Assembly: GCF_003003885.1 (NCBI RefSeq)
Contig: NZ_PVWN01000016.1
Location: forward strand, 31,379 to 95,378
Direction of reading: 5' to 3'
Source: Chlorogloea sp. CCALA 695
Lineage (GTDB): Bacteria > Cyanobacteriota > Cyanobacteriia > Cyanobacteriales > Chroococcidiopsidaceae
Length of the DNA: 64,000 bases
Below the pieces are notes generated by a model. That model did no database searches. It saw only the letters and a list, made by a program, of their open reading frames with translations, and was not told the DNA's origin. Every line of letters starts with the position of its first letter. Position 1 is the stretch's first letter. The position numbers and the translations under genes were made by a program. Shown here in pieces: positions 46,242-56,080 of the stretch.

Positions 46242-47168
46242 ATGAAAGTAGCAATTTCTGGTGCAACGGGCTTTGTAGGTAAACGTTTAGTAGAAAGATT
46301 GCACTTGCAGGGGCATCACATACTTGTATTAACTCGTAATGTTATGGCTGCTCAAAAAAGCTTTCCTAGTTCTCAATTTCCTAACGTCGAAATAGTGGCT
46401 TACACGCCCTCTGAGTCGGGTGATTGGCAGCAGTCAATAGCAGGTTGTGACGGTGTAGTCAACCTAGCCGGAGAACCCATAGCCGAAGGACGGTGGACGG
46501 CAGCCCGCAAACAAGAAATTTTGCACAGCCGGAAACTGGGGACGCAAAAAATTGTCGAAGCGATCGCCCTAGCAAATCCCAAACCCCAAGTATTAGTCAA
46601 TGCTTCAGCGATCGGCTACTACGGTACGAGCGAAAACGCAACTTTTGACGAAAAGAGCGCGGCGGGTAACGATTTTTTGGCTCAAGTTTGCTCAAATTGG
46701 GAAGCGGAGGCGCAAAAAGTTACCAGCGCCGGAGTCAGGTTAGTAATTATTCGCTTGGGCATAGTTTTAGGCAAAGGTGGGGCTTTAGATAAAATGGTGA
46801 CACCGTTTAAACTGTTTGCTGGTGGCCCCATTGGTACGGGTAAGCAGTGGTTTTCGTGGATTCACCGCGACGACTTGGTAAATTTGATTATTCAAGCCCT
46901 TACCCGCCCTGATATTAGCGGCGTACTCAATGGTACTGCTCCTAACCCCGTGCGGATGAATGAGTTATCGCAAACTATGGGGCAAGTTATGAATCGTCCC
47001 TCTTGGTTGCCTGTGCCTAGTTTAGCTATAGAGGCGCTGCTTGGGGATGGTGCAATCGTGGTTTTAGAGGGGCAGCAAGTCGTCCCGCAGCGTCCTTTGG
47101 CTTACAACTTTGATTATCAATATCCTACGCTTAAAGAGGCGCTTAAAGACATCTTAGGCAACGGATAA
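46242..47168 (+). CDS. TIGR01777-type NAD(P)-binding oxidoreductase (YfcH/SulA-like)
   Basis: 308 residues: Rossmann GATGFVGKRL at residues 7-16, then DGVVNLAGEPIAEGRW, SRKLGTQKIVEAI, NASAIGYYGTS and WFSWIHRDDLV, the extended-SDR pattern of TIGR01777 (YfcH-like). The C-terminal DUF1731 region (LPVPSLAIEALLGDGAIVVL) is present. In plastids the homologue affects division; in bacteria the reaction is unknown. Confidence 0.88.
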   Translation: MKVAISGATGFVGKRLVERLHLQGHHILVLTRNVMAAQKSFPSSQFPNVEIVAYTPSESGDWQQSIAGCDGVVNLAGEPIAEGRWTAARKQEILHSRKLGTQKIVEAIALANPKPQVLVNASAIGYYGTSENATFDEKSAAGNDFLAQVCSNWEAEAQKVTSAGVRLVIIRLGIVLGKGGALDKMVTPFKLFAGGPIGTGKQWFSWIHRDDLVNLIIQALTRPDISGVLNGTAPNPVRMNELSQTMGQVMNRPSWLPVPSLAIEALLGDGAIVVLEGQQVVPQRPLAYNFDYQYPTLKEALKDILGNG

Positions 47169-47185
47169 AGTATTATTGGTGCTAA

Positions 47186-47209
47186 GAAGCAACCTATATT
47201 TGTTGCTTC
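47186..47209. terminator. Hairpin between convergent genes
   Basis: gaagcaac (47186-47193) pairs with gttgcttc (47202-47209), loop of 8. Sits between the SDR gene and a minus-strand gene. No T run, so termination is only likely by position. Confidence 0.45.
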
Positions 47210-47218
47210 CTAGCCAAC

Positions 47219-47488
47219 TTACAACATTTGCCTGTTGCGGCGAAGTTGAGTAATTTTACCTGCCACGCCGCTAATAATTGTTCCTGCCATCAAAATCCCG
47301 ATCGCTGGCGTAAATACTGGTGTCCACAGCTTGTACCATAGGTCTAAACCTAGGGGTAATTTGAGTGCGTGACCAATTACAGCGATCGCTAACCAAAAAA
47401 AGGCAAACAATACTAAAAAAACATCTGCCACCAAAGCTAAATTAATCCACTTGACAAAAATATTTTCTGGCTTACTTTGGTTAGTCAT
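47219..47488 (-). CDS. Small two-pass membrane protein
   Basis: 89 residues, two hydrophobic helices (LALVADVFLVLFAFFWLAIA and TPVFTPAIGILMAGTIISGV) and a basic tail (KITQLRRNRQ). Starts 8 bases after the stop of the upstream TPR gene, so probably co-transcribed. Family not known to me. Confidence 0.7.
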   Translation of the reverse strand: MTNQSKPENIFVKWINLALVADVFLVLFAFFWLAIAVIGHALKLPLGLDLWYKLWTPVFTPAIGILMAGTIISGVAGKITQLRRNRQML

Positions 47489-47496
47489 AAATTAAC

Positions 47497-47919
47497 TTAC
47501 ACCTCAAACAGCCAATTATTTACTCTTTCTAAGCTTTTCCAATCAGGCTTTCGCGCAAACCCATCAGCAATACTTTGTTTGATTTCGGCGCGGACTTCAT
47601 CATCAATCATAATTAGCTGCATCGCTAGATCGATGTGTTCGCGCACGCCCTTAGTATTATTTTCTAACATGGCTAGAGCTAAATTAACTCTTGATTGCGC
47701 GTCTTGAGGATTTAGCTTTACAGCTTTTTGGGCGGCTTTAAAGGCGGGATTGGGCTTACTATCCAACATATACAGCCAAGCCAAACAAGCCCAAGCGGCG
47801 CTACTTTTAGGAGCGCGATCGCATACTTCTTTAAAAGCTGGAATTAAGGTGGCTACTTCTTCCCCAGCTTTGTAACGTTCTAAACTTTCTTCAAATAAAG
47901 TGCCAACGGTTTCGGTCAT
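47497..47919 (-). CDS. TPR protein
   Basis: 140 residues with about three tetratricopeptide repeats: AFKEVCDRAPKSSAAWACLA, FKAAQKAVKLNPQDAQSRVN and ALAMLENNTKGVREHIDLAM. Protein-contact scaffold; partner unknown. Upstream of the two-pass membrane protein and downstream of sufA-type gene on the same strand (68-base gap). Confidence 0.8.
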   Translation of the reverse strand: MTETVGTLFEESLERYKAGEEVATLIPAFKEVCDRAPKSSAAWACLAWLYMLDSKPNPAFKAAQKAVKLNPQDAQSRVNLALAMLENNTKGVREHIDLAMQLIMIDDEVRAEIKQSIADGFARKPDWKSLERVNNWLFEV

Positions 47920-47987
47920 CGTTCCTAATCAACAAGGGGATAAAAGCGAGGCAGAAGTAAATAAAATTAACTTCTGCTTTGAAGGTT

Positions 47988-48347
47988 CTAGACACCGAAA
48001 GACTTACCACAGCCGCAAGTTTGGGCTGCATTGGGATTAGTAAATTGAAACCCGCCCCCAATTAAAGCATTGCTGTAATCAAGCATTAAACCATAAAGGT
48101 ACAACAAACTTTTGGGATCGCTGACAATTTTAAACCCATCGTAATCAAATACTTGATCTTTTTCACTGATATTACTTTCAGCTTCAAAATCCATCATGTA
48201 AGACATTCCCGAACAACCGCCTTGACGTACTCCTACACGCAAATACAAAGCATTGCCTTGTTGTTGTTGCAAGGCTTGCAAGTGTTGCAAAGCAGCTTGA
48301 CTTAATTGAATTCCGCGTTGCCCAGACTGAACTGTAGAATTTGTCAT
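47988..48347 (-). CDS. SufA/HesB-type iron-sulfur carrier
   Basis: 119 residues. The three cysteines of A-type carriers are Cys45 (GGCSGMSY), Cys111 and Cys113 (TCGCGK). Binds Fe-S clusters and passes them to apoproteins. A standard single-domain member; SufA against IscA cannot be decided from the sequence. Confidence 0.92.
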   Translation of the reverse strand: MTNSTVQSGQRGIQLSQAALQHLQALQQQQGNALYLRVGVRQGGCSGMSYMMDFEAESNISEKDQVFDYDGFKIVSDPKSLLYLYGLMLDYSNALIGGGFQFTNPNAAQTCGCGKSFGV

Positions 48348-48692
48348 AGTATAGAAACCTGCCTTAAACTTAATAGGGAAGCGATCGCAGCTTTTTAGTT
48401 TATTTTAGCGAGTTATACCGCTTTTAACTGTCCACAATCTTAGCTACTATCAATATTGAGAGCTTTAGTTACAAGCCTAGCTTCTTGCTGTATTAGTTTT
48501 AGCTATGGTAAACGAGCCTGTAATTAAAATTATTGAAGCTATCTGTCTTAGAATAGATTACTTAGCTAGAAATAGCGCAAATTGTTAAAAATCCTAACAA
48601 GTAGGCGTAGCTCTTAGTTAGAAGCGACACTTTTATTAAAAAACTTGCTGCTAAAAACTCCCTCCTAACACTTTTCCTCTCGTCTCTGGTGA
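48348..48692. other. Gene-free stretch, 345 bases
   Basis: Divergent spacer between the SufA-type gene and the gene at 48705. It contains one HIP1 octamer near 48381. No hairpin, RNA or small ORF that I would support. Confidence 0.5.
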
Positions 48693-48704
48693 TTGGCTCC
48701 GTTT

Positions 48705-50345
48705 ATGACAATGTCTTTGAATAGTGCTACCCGTCGTCGCTTACAACAATTAAACCAGATTTCTAGTGTTTGGGAGGGCGATCGCCGCCCATTTTCGCCC
48801 CCCTCCTCAGTATTGGAGCCTAATTGCCAACCCAATGGGGAGTGTATCCTTTGGGTAGACGGTTCCCAAGGCGTTGTGAGGGCAATGGATGTAGTAGCTC
48901 AAGACACAGGCCCAGAAGCCATTGTGCGGACGCTATTAAGAGCCATAGAGCATCCCAATAGCCCTGGTAAACCTGCTCGTCCCCAAAAAATTGTAGTCAG
49001 AAGCCGCGAAATTCAATTTTTCTTGCGTGGCGCTCTTCAAGAACTAGATATTGCTATTGATTACGTCCCCGAATTGCCCTTAATTGACGAACTCTACCGC
49101 AGCTTTGAAGACTCTATTGAAGCTCAAACGCCCGACTTGCCGCCACAGTATGCCCAAGCTCTCACCCAAAAAGCCTTTGAAATTTGGCATAGCGCTCCTT
49201 GGGAATTATTAGAGGAGCATCAAATTATCTCTATTGAATTAAATCAATGGGATATTGGCACTCTCTACGCTTCAGTAATGGGAATGTTGGGGATGGAGTA
49301 CGGGGTTTTGTTCTATCGCTCAGAGGAGTCTTTAAAGCAATTTCGGGCAAAGGTATTGTTAGAAGAAGAATCGCCCGGAAACTTAGAGGAGGCTTTTTTA
49401 CAGCAAGACTGCTTGTTTTTGACCTTTGACAGCGATGATGAGGAAGATGATGATGATGATGATGATGACGAAATTATCGATTTAGCCGATTTGCCCTTAG
49501 ATGAACTTCACCCCTCTTTCGGTAATATTCACCCCTTAGAAGGCTTGCGCTCGGTGTTGTACGAAGAAGAAGCGCTGGCGATGTATGTGGCTTTAGATAG
49601 TCTCAATCGCTTTATTAAAGACGAACGCGATCGCCTATCGGTAGACCTCAGCCTGCTTAAGCATAAGTATAAGATTTCTATTCCTTCTAGCGATGCCCAA
49701 GCTAAACCAAAACCCATTGCTGTCACTGTTGCTACGATGCCAGAACTCACCGCCGAGTTAGAAGAAATGACCTTTGATGATAGCGATAGCGAGGAAATGT
49801 CAATAGTTCAGTCTTTACGAGATGACTTGATCCCCGAAGACTCGTTTTTAAGCTTGGGTGTAGTCTCGTGGGAAATGGTCGATTTTCTCCGCAAAGGCGC
49901 AATTTATCATCAAGAAGCCACACCTACCCAAGGGGGAGATGGACTACCAGTAATTTTAATTCAAACTTCCCGCCCCAAAGCAATGACAATCATTACTTCT
50001 ATTCAAGAAGCGGGAGGAATCACAGGTATTGGTTTTAATCCTGGAGCCGATCCTTTGGAAGAAGAAAGTTACGATTTAGGCGTGTTAAAAACTGAAAAGG
50101 GCGAAATGTTCTTATTTGGCGAGTTTTTAGATCGAGATCCGGTTCACATCGCCGCGCGTAAAAAATGGGACGAACGGTGTAAAAAGACTCAGGGTTATTG
50201 CGGTTTAATAGTTGCAAGGGGGCTAATGGGTGCTTCGCGGGGAAAGCCACATTTAAAAGATATGATGGCGCTATTTGTGGGGCAAAGTCTCTCACCGAAA
50301 GATTTAGGTATTGGGATGCTGCAACTAATGCCACAATTTGAATAA
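48705..50345 (+). CDS. Conserved cyanobacterial protein (DUF6930-like)
   Basis: 546 residues from ATG 48705; 48711 is also possible and the frame opens at a TTG (48693). Stretches such as SVWEGDRRPFSPP, RPQKIVVRSREIQFFLRGAL and GYCGLIVARGLMGASRGKPH are typical of a large cyanobacterial family that I associate with DUF6930. An acidic run of about 14 Asp/Glu residues splits the protein near residue 250. The region KPKPIAVTVATM looks like a linker. No catalytic motif identified. Confidence 0.7.
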   Translation: MTMSLNSATRRRLQQLNQISSVWEGDRRPFSPPSSVLEPNCQPNGECILWVDGSQGVVRAMDVVAQDTGPEAIVRTLLRAIEHPNSPGKPARPQKIVVRSREIQFFLRGALQELDIAIDYVPELPLIDELYRSFEDSIEAQTPDLPPQYAQALTQKAFEIWHSAPWELLEEHQIISIELNQWDIGTLYASVMGMLGMEYGVLFYRSEESLKQFRAKVLLEEESPGNLEEAFLQQDCLFLTFDSDDEEDDDDDDDDEIIDLADLPLDELHPSFGNIHPLEGLRSVLYEEEALAMYVALDSLNRFIKDERDRLSVDLSLLKHKYKISIPSSDAQAKPKPIAVTVATMPELTAELEEMTFDDSDSEEMSIVQSLRDDLIPEDSFLSLGVVSWEMVDFLRKGAIYHQEATPTQGGDGLPVILIQTSRPKAMTIITSIQEAGGITGIGFNPGADPLEEESYDLGVLKTEKGEMFLFGEFLDRDPVHIAARKKWDERCKKTQGYCGLIVARGLMGASRGKPHLKDMMALFVGQSLSPKDLGIGMLQLMPQFE

Positions 50346-50355
50346 TTTAGGCTAA

Positions 50356-50904
50356 TTAAATATTGAGCAAAGTTTCTGGTAGACGTGCAAGGACGCGCTC
50401 GAATGGTTTAGTATCTTTCAATCCTTGCGCCAAAATCAATGAACCTTGAATTTGTAAAATGGCATCTTCAGCCCTGTAATGTGCTGTTTTTTCGTCGAAG
50501 CCAGCCTCTAATAAAACCTGAGCTAAAGTATCGATCCAAAGTTTTAATGCTTGCCCAATTTGCTTGTGAAATATATCATTAGCTTCTCCTAGCACTAGCA
50601 CAGCTAATATGCAAGGCTTTTGACCGCAACTGTAAAGCTCATTTACTTTTTTTGTCATTTCCCTAATTCTTAGTAACCCTGGACGCTCCCTCTCGCCCAA
50701 TGGAGCAATAATATTTGTTGCCAGCCAATCGTTGGTGTAATTGAGAACTACCGCAGCAATCTCTTCTTTACCTTTAGGGAAATGATGGTAAAGACTAGCT
50801 CTACCCAAACCTGTAGCTTCGGAAAGCCGCGTTAAAGTTGCACCTTCATAACCGTATCTTTGAAATACAGTTAGGAGTTGAGCGATCGTTTCGTTTTTGA
50901 CCAT
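50356..50904 (-). CDS. TetR-family regulator
   Basis: 182 residues. N-terminal TetR HTH: LLTVFQRYGYEGATLTRLSE, ATGLGRASLYHHFPKGKEEI. The C-terminal domain is helical and would bind a ligand. Divergent from a glutathione S-transferase gene; the 89-base gap contains a perfect palindrome and a near copy, so it very likely represses itself and the GST-PPOX operon. Confidence 0.9.
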   Translation of the reverse strand: MVKNETIAQLLTVFQRYGYEGATLTRLSEATGLGRASLYHHFPKGKEEIAAVVLNYTNDWLATNIIAPLGERERPGLLRIREMTKKVNELYSCGQKPCILAVLVLGEANDIFHKQIGQALKLWIDTLAQVLLEAGFDEKTAHYRAEDAILQIQGSLILAQGLKDTKPFERVLARLPETLLNI

Positions 50905-50935
50905 TTATGTAGATGTAGTAGTTCATTGCTATTTT

Positions 50936-50976
50936 ACCGAACGTTTGATACAGTGAGTTTGTACCGAACGTTCGGT
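50936..50976. promoter_or_regulatory. TetR operator pair
   Basis: accgaacgttcggt (50963-50976) is a perfect 14-bp palindrome; accgaacgtttgat (50936-50949) is an imperfect copy 27 bases upstream. Both lie between the TetR and GST genes. Confidence 0.75.
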
Positions 50977-50993
50977 TTCACGGAGAAAAAGCA

Positions 50994-51590
50994 ATGCTAA
51001 AACTGTACGACCTAAATTTGTCAGGAAACTGCTATAAAGTTAGGCTGATGTTGTCATTATTAGGATTAGAGCATGAGCTTGTAGCGGTTAATTTATCAGC
51101 CGGGGAACACAAATCAAGCGCGTTTCTAACATTAAACCCTCTTGGACAAGTACCAATTCTCATAGATGGCGATGTAGTTATTCGAGATTCTCAAGCGATT
51201 TTGGTATATTTGGCGCGGCGCTACGGTGGTGAAAATTGGCTACCTCTAGAAGCAGCACCAATGGCTAAAGTTGGTCAATGGTTATCGACCGCAGCAAATG
51301 AAATTCAACACAGTGTTGCCGCCGCTAGGTTGCACTTTATATTTAACGCCAAGATAGATTTAGAATTAGCCCGAAGTAGAGCTTTTAAAATCCTGCAAGT
51401 TATGGACGAACAGTTGCGAAAGCAAGACTGGTTAGAAGGAAATCGCCCAACTATTGCCGATATTGCTTGCTTTCCTTACATTGCCTTAGCCGCCGATGGC
51501 AAAATTGCCTTGGAAGATTATCCTCATGTAATTGCTTGGATTAGTCGCATCAAGCAGCTTCCCGGTTATGTAGGGATGCCAGGATTGTAA
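50994..51590 (+). CDS. Glutathione S-transferase
   Basis: 198 residues. Thioredoxin-like N-terminal domain (MLKLYDLNLSGNCYKVRLML, NPLGQVPILIDGDVVIRDSQ) with the cis-Pro before VPILID and the glutathione-contacting DSQAI, then the helical C-terminal domain (PTIADIACFPYIALA). Detoxification by glutathione conjugation is the family role; substrate unknown. Ribosome-binding site CGGAGAAAAA. Under the TetR palindromes. Confidence 0.9.
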   Translation: MLKLYDLNLSGNCYKVRLMLSLLGLEHELVAVNLSAGEHKSSAFLTLNPLGQVPILIDGDVVIRDSQAILVYLARRYGGENWLPLEAAPMAKVGQWLSTAANEIQHSVAAARLHFIFNAKIDLELARSRAFKILQVMDEQLRKQDWLEGNRPTIADIACFPYIALAADGKIALEDYPHVIAWISRIKQLPGYVGMPGL

Positions 51591-51623
51591 GTTATTTAGG
51601 CAAAATTATTGGGGAACTAGGCA

Positions 51624-52532
51624 ATGATTTATCATTCGGGAGAACTTGCAGTCCAAGCGCGCTTAGGTGTTCAAGCAGAAGCCGAAAGTTTAGCAAAGGC
51701 AATCGGTGGTGCAGTTGTTAAGCCAGCAATGCAAAGTTTTTTAGCTAGTCAAAGATTAGCGATCGCCAGTACCATTGATTCAAGCAACCGCGTTTGGGCT
51801 TCTCTACTTACGGGTGAACCAGGATTTTTGCAAGCCGTAGCCGAACAAATAGTAAAAATTGCTATCGACAGCGACGAGTTAAAAGAAAATTTACGTCTTA
51901 CAGATGAACTTGGTTTATTGGTAATTGATTTAGCCACCCGCAAGCGGTTGAGATTGAACGGTAAAGCTAAGTTGCAGGGCGAAAATAAGATTTATTTGCA
52001 TACCCAGCAAGTATATTTTAACTGTCCTCAGTACATCCAAAAACGGGAAATTAACGCTACTCTTAATCGCGGTAAATCTAGCGTCCAAATTGGAGAAACG
52101 CTATCGCCTCAGCAGCAACAATTTATCCAACAAGCAGATACATTTTTTATTGCTAGTTGTCACCCCCAAGGCGGCGCGGATGCTTCCCATCGTGGCGGTT
52201 ATCCAGGCTTTGTTAGAGTTTTGCAGAAAAACGAGTTAGTTTTTCCTGATTACGCTGGCAATAATATGTTTAATACTTTGGGCAATTTGGTAGAAAATCC
52301 GCAAGCCGGACTGTTATTTATTGATTTTGCAACTGGGGACACACTTCAGCTTACCGGGAAAGCAGCGATCACTTGGGATAGTAAAAAAGCTCTACAATTT
52401 GCTGGTGCTAACCGTTTGGTAGAGTTTCAAATTGAAAAAGTAAAGTCTCTTACGTCGGCTACTTCTTTACAATGGCAGTTTAAAGAATATTCCCCTTATT
52501 TACCTATGAAAACAAAACCGCAAACAGATTAA
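51624..52532 (+). CDS. Pyridoxamine-5'-phosphate-oxidase-like flavoprotein
   Basis: 302 residues. The C-terminal split-barrel region reads LSPQQQQFIQQADTFFIASC, DASHRGGYPGFVRVL, VFPDYAGNNMFNTLGNLVEN and FIDFATGDTLQLTGKA, as in PPOX/PNPOx-type FMN proteins. The N-terminal third (ASQRLAIASTIDSSNRVWAS) resembles a second, degenerate barrel. Starts 33 bases after the GST stop, so it is probably in the TetR-controlled operon. Confidence 0.85.
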   Translation: MIYHSGELAVQARLGVQAEAESLAKAIGGAVVKPAMQSFLASQRLAIASTIDSSNRVWASLLTGEPGFLQAVAEQIVKIAIDSDELKENLRLTDELGLLVIDLATRKRLRLNGKAKLQGENKIYLHTQQVYFNCPQYIQKREINATLNRGKSSVQIGETLSPQQQQFIQQADTFFIASCHPQGGADASHRGGYPGFVRVLQKNELVFPDYAGNNMFNTLGNLVENPQAGLLFIDFATGDTLQLTGKAAITWDSKKALQFAGANRLVEFQIEKVKSLTSATSLQWQFKEYSPYLPMKTKPQTD

Positions 52533-52567
52533 AATATGTAAAGAATCGAGAAGGGTTAAATAACTAG

Positions 52568-54040
52568 ATGCGTGTGGCGATCGTCGGGGCGGGACTGGCT
52601 GGGCTGGCAACGGCTGTAGAATTAGTAGATGCGGGTGTAGAAGTAGAAATTTTTGAATCACGTCCTTTTGTGGGCGGCAAAGTTGGCAGTTGGGTAGACC
52701 CGGATGGCAATCATGTAGAGATGGGATTGCACGTCTTTTTTGGTAATTACTACAAACTTTTTGAGTTGATGAAAAAAGTGGGCGCGTTAGAAAGCCTGCT
52801 TTTAAAGCAACATACCCATAGTTTTATTAATGAAGGCGGACACATTGGCGAATTAGATTTTCGCTTTATTACGGGTGCGCCCTTCAATGGATTAAAGGCA
52901 TTTTTTACTACTTCCCAGCTATCGTTACTCGATAAAGCCCTTAATGCGATCGCACTTGGTACAAGCCCCATAGTCCGAGGCTTGGTAGACTTTGAGGGGG
53001 CAATGAAAACTATCCGCAATTTGGATAAAGTTAGCTTTGCTGATTGGTTTCGCCGCCAAGGAGGAGGAAATGGCAGTCTCAAACGAATGTGGAACCCGAT
53101 TGCCTACGCCCTTGGCTTTATCGACACTGAAAATATTTCTGCTCGTTGTATGCTAACAATCTTCTTGATGTTCGCCACCAAAAGCGAAGCGTCAGTATTA
53201 CGAATGCTAGAAGGTTCACCCCATGAGTATTTGCTAAAGCCAATTGTGGAATATTTAGAGGCTAGAGGGGCAAAAATCCACACTCGCCGCCGCGTTAGAG
53301 AAATTCAGTACACCGGAGAAGGTGAACAAACAAAAGTTACCGGGCTAGTAATTGCTAAAGGCGAAATTGAAGAAACAGTTGTAGCTGATGCTTATTTATT
53401 TGCTTGCGATGTGCCGGGAATCCAGAAAATACTACCCCCACAATGGCGCAAATGGCCTCAATTTGACAAAATTTATAAATTAGATACTGTCCCGGTTGCT
53501 ACAGTCCAACTAAGATTTGATGGTTGGGTAACAGAATTGCAAAATGTTGAAAGCCGTACGCAATTAGACCATGCCGCAGGGATAAATAACTTACTATATA
53601 CAGCCGACGCGGACTTTTCTTGTTTTGCAGATTTGGCTTTAACTAGCCCTAGCAATTATTACATTCCCGGAAAAGGCTCGTTAATGCAACTGGTATTGAC
53701 CCCAGGAGATCCTTTCATTAAACAAAGTAACGAAGAAATTGCCCAGCACGTCCTTAAGCAAGTCCACGCCTTATTTCCCTCATCGCGGGAATTAAATATG
53801 ACTTGGTTTAGCGTAGTTAAACTCGCTCAGTCATTGTATAGAGAAGCTCCGGGAATGGACAAGTATCGTCCAGCGCAAAAAACACCTATAAGTAATTTCT
53901 TTCTGGCAGGGAGCTATACTCAGCAAGACTACATCGATAGTATGGAAGGTGCTACGCTTTCTGGTCTTCAGGCGGCTAAAGCAATTTTGGCTAGTGTAGA
54001 GGAAATAAAAAATCCTCAGCAATTATCTACGGTATCCTGA
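52568..54040 (+). CDS. crtQ: Zeta-carotene desaturase
   Basis: 490 residues. FAD-binding motif [17 protein letters not shown] at residues 3-19, [20 protein letters not shown], and the C-terminal FAD contact [19 protein letters not shown]. Plant-type (ZDS/CrtQ) desaturase, which takes zeta-carotene to lycopene with plastoquinone as acceptor. Followed after 21 bases by an SRPBCC gene, a frequent neighbour of crtQ. Confidence 0.95.
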   Translation: MRVAIVGAGLAGLATAVELVDAGVEVEIFESRPFVGGKVGSWVDPDGNHVEMGLHVFFGNYYKLFELMKKVGALESLLLKQHTHSFINEGGHIGELDFRFITGAPFNGLKAFFTTSQLSLLDKALNAIALGTSPIVRGLVDFEGAMKTIRNLDKVSFADWFRRQGGGNGSLKRMWNPIAYALGFIDTENISARCMLTIFLMFATKSEASVLRMLEGSPHEYLLKPIVEYLEARGAKIHTRRRVREIQYTGEGEQTKVTGLVIAKGEIEETVVADAYLFACDVPGIQKILPPQWRKWPQFDKIYKLDTVPVATVQLRFDGWVTELQNVESRTQLDHAAGINNLLYTADADFSCFADLALTSPSNYYIPGKGSLMQLVLTPGDPFIKQSNEEIAQHVLKQVHALFPSSRELNMTWFSVVKLAQSLYREAPGMDKYRPAQKTPISNFFLAGSYTQQDYIDSMEGATLSGLQAAKAILASVEEIKNPQQLSTVS

Positions 54041-54061
54041 ACAATAATAGAGGAAAACTAG

Positions 54062-54526
54062 ATGGCTGATTGGTTAGAACATAGCGTACAAATTGAAGTA
54101 GATGCTCCTATAGATGTAGTTTGGCAGCTATGGGCAGATTTAGAGCAAATGCCTTTATGGATGCAATGGATTGATTCGGTAAAAGTTCTCCCAGACGATC
54201 CTCAACTATCGCGCTGGAAGCTAAAAACAGGTAGTTTAGAATTTAGTTGGCTATCGCGGATTACAAAAATTGTTCCTCACCAAATTATTGAGTGGGAATC
54301 AGTGGATGGTTTACCCAATCGGGGCGCTATTCGCTTTTATGATCGCCATAATAGTAGTATTGTCAAACTCTCTATTGCCTATGCAATTCCTGGGCTTTTG
54401 GGCAAACTAATGGACAACCTATTTTTAGGCAAAGCTGTAGAATCAAGCCTTAAGCAAAGTTTAGAGAGTTTCCGCGATTACGCCCAGCAACCAACATCTT
54501 CGCAAGTCGAAACCCAAACAAGTTGA
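54062..54526 (+). CDS. SRPBCC family (START-like) protein
   Basis: 154 residues: SVQIEVDAPIDVVWQLWADL, LEQMPLWMQWIDSV and WKLKTGSLEFSWLSRI, then a long C-terminal helix that closes the hydrophobic cavity. The fold binds lipophilic ligands. Directly downstream of crtQ (GAGGAAAA ribosome-binding site), so a role in carotenoid handling is likely but not shown. Confidence 0.85.
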   Translation: MADWLEHSVQIEVDAPIDVVWQLWADLEQMPLWMQWIDSVKVLPDDPQLSRWKLKTGSLEFSWLSRITKIVPHQIIEWESVDGLPNRGAIRFYDRHNSSIVKLSIAYAIPGLLGKLMDNLFLGKAVESSLKQSLESFRDYAQQPTSSQVETQTS

Positions 54527-54646
54527 GCCTCTAACAATCGCGATCGCATTACGACAGTGCAATTGTACTAAGTTAACCGCACCTAACACAAGAGTTGTAA
54601 TTTCGTTTAGGGCGATCGCAACTATTAACTATTTGCCAGCATTGAC

Positions 54647-55210
54647 ATGATGATTCAATCTACTATAAAACTCACTCTTGAAGAATTTTTTGCTTTATCA
54701 GTAAGTGATGTAGCTTATGAATTAATTGAAGGTGAAGCAATACCAAAAATGTCGCCTAAAAGATTTCATGCTGGCGTTCAAAAAGCTCTACTAATATTAA
54801 TGGATGCTTGGGCAGAAAATAAAGGCTATTTATATCCAGAATGGGCGGTACGATTAAAACGTAACAACGAAGATTGGGTTCCTGTCCCAGACATAACTTA
54901 TATTTCCTACAGTCGCCTTAACGCAGATTGGCTGGAAGACGACGCTTGTCCAGTTGCACCAGAACTTGTAATTGAAATTATTTCCCCAGGGCAAACTTTT
55001 GGAGGATTAAGCCAAAAAGCCACCGATTACTTAACCGCCGGGGTTTTGCGGGTTTGGATAGTGGATTCCCAAGAGCGTAGCGTTACGGTTTTTTACCCTG
55101 ATGCGCCACCACGCACTTATACAAAGCTATCGCTTATAACTGACACAATTCTAGAAGGCTTAGAACTTAATCCTCAGCAAATATTTCAATTAGCTAGGCT
55201 ACCTAATTGA
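54647..55210 (+). CDS. Uma2-family (DUF820) endonuclease-like protein
   Basis: 187 residues with the PD-(D/E)xK core: Asp in VPVPDITYI, ELVIEIISP with the E-x-I pair, and the Lys of SQKATDYLTAGVLRVWIVD. Uma2/DUF820 proteins are greatly expanded in cyanobacteria, and their role is unsettled. Two adjacent ATGs begin the frame. Stand-alone, convergent with gloB. Confidence 0.9.
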   Translation: MMIQSTIKLTLEEFFALSVSDVAYELIEGEAIPKMSPKRFHAGVQKALLILMDAWAENKGYLYPEWAVRLKRNNEDWVPVPDITYISYSRLNADWLEDDACPVAPELVIEIISPGQTFGGLSQKATDYLTAGVLRVWIVDSQERSVTVFYPDAPPRTYTKLSLITDTILEGLELNPQQIFQLARLPN

Positions 55211-55303
55211 TTAAACAAAAATGCCCTACACGAACTAGCCAAGTAAACTAACCGTCCTGAGAGTTGTTAGCTAAAAACTCGCTCAAACTTAGTTAAGTAT
55301 GCG

Positions 55304-56074
55304 CTAAAACCTGTCTTTCATTCCTCGCAGCCGAGCAAAAGTTTGGACTGGATCGTTACTATTTACGGCGGCTTGCAATGTTGATTGGTTCCAACGCAAA
55401 AATGGATTTGTGCGCTTTTCTAACCCCAAATTAGAAGGAATAGTTGGTTCATGGCGGCTACGGGCGGATTGAACGGCGGCAAAACGAGTTTTTAAGTCGG
55501 AGTTGGTACTGTCTACAGTTAGAGCAAATTTGAGATTGTTTAAGGTGTATTCATGGGCGCACCATACCCGCGTATCATCAGGTAAAGCTTGCAACTTGCT
55601 TAAAGACTCTAACATCTGTGTTGGCGTACCTTCAAATAGTCTCCCACAACCGCCAGCAAATAAGGTATCGCCACAAAATAACTCCCCGCTTTCCGTGGCT
55701 GTGGCGGGGAAGTAGTAAGCGATATGGGCGCGGGTATGTCCGGGAACAAAAAATACAACGCCCGTGCGATCGCCAAAATTTACGTGATCGCCTCCGCTTA
55801 AAAATACTTGCTGTCCAGGTATTCTACCGCGATCTTCAACTCCCGCATAAACTACCCCGTCATTGAAATGTTTGATTAATTGCTGGTTTCCGCCTACATG
55901 GTCGTGGTGGTGATGAGTATTAAAAATTGCGACTAATTTAGCGCCTAGTTGTTGCAGTTGCTCGATTACAGGTTCCGCAATCGCCGGATCGACTACCGCC
56001 GCAGTGTTTTTTTGGCGATCATGCAGGAGAAAAATGTAATTATCTGTAAGTACGGGAATGCGAATTACGTCCAT
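55304..56074 (-). CDS. gloB: Hydroxyacylglutathione hydrolase (glyoxalase II)
   Basis: 256 residues. Metallo-beta-lactamase fold with metal motif [10 protein letters not shown] (residues 53-62), [33 protein letters not shown] and [15 protein letters not shown], followed by the C-terminal glutathione-binding segment ([14 protein letters not shown]). Hydrolyses S-lactoylglutathione in methylglyoxal detoxification. Confidence 0.93.
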   Translation of the reverse strand: MDVIRIPVLTDNYIFLLHDRQKNTAAVVDPAIAEPVIEQLQQLGAKLVAIFNTHHHHDHVGGNQQLIKHFNDGVVYAGVEDRGRIPGQQVFLSGGDHVNFGDRTGVVFFVPGHTRAHIAYYFPATATESGELFCGDTLFAGGCGRLFEGTPTQMLESLSKLQALPDDTRVWCAHEYTLNNLKFALTVDSTNSDLKTRFAAVQSARSRHEPTIPSNLGLEKRTNPFLRWNQSTLQAAVNSNDPVQTFARLRGMKDRF

Positions 56075-56080
56075 AATTAC

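Noticed and set aside
48348..48692. Small RNA or riboswitch
   Set aside because: No convincing stem pattern or conserved box.
52750..53082. Minus-strand 110-residue gene inside crtQ
   Set aside because: Shadow frame of a highly conserved enzyme gene.
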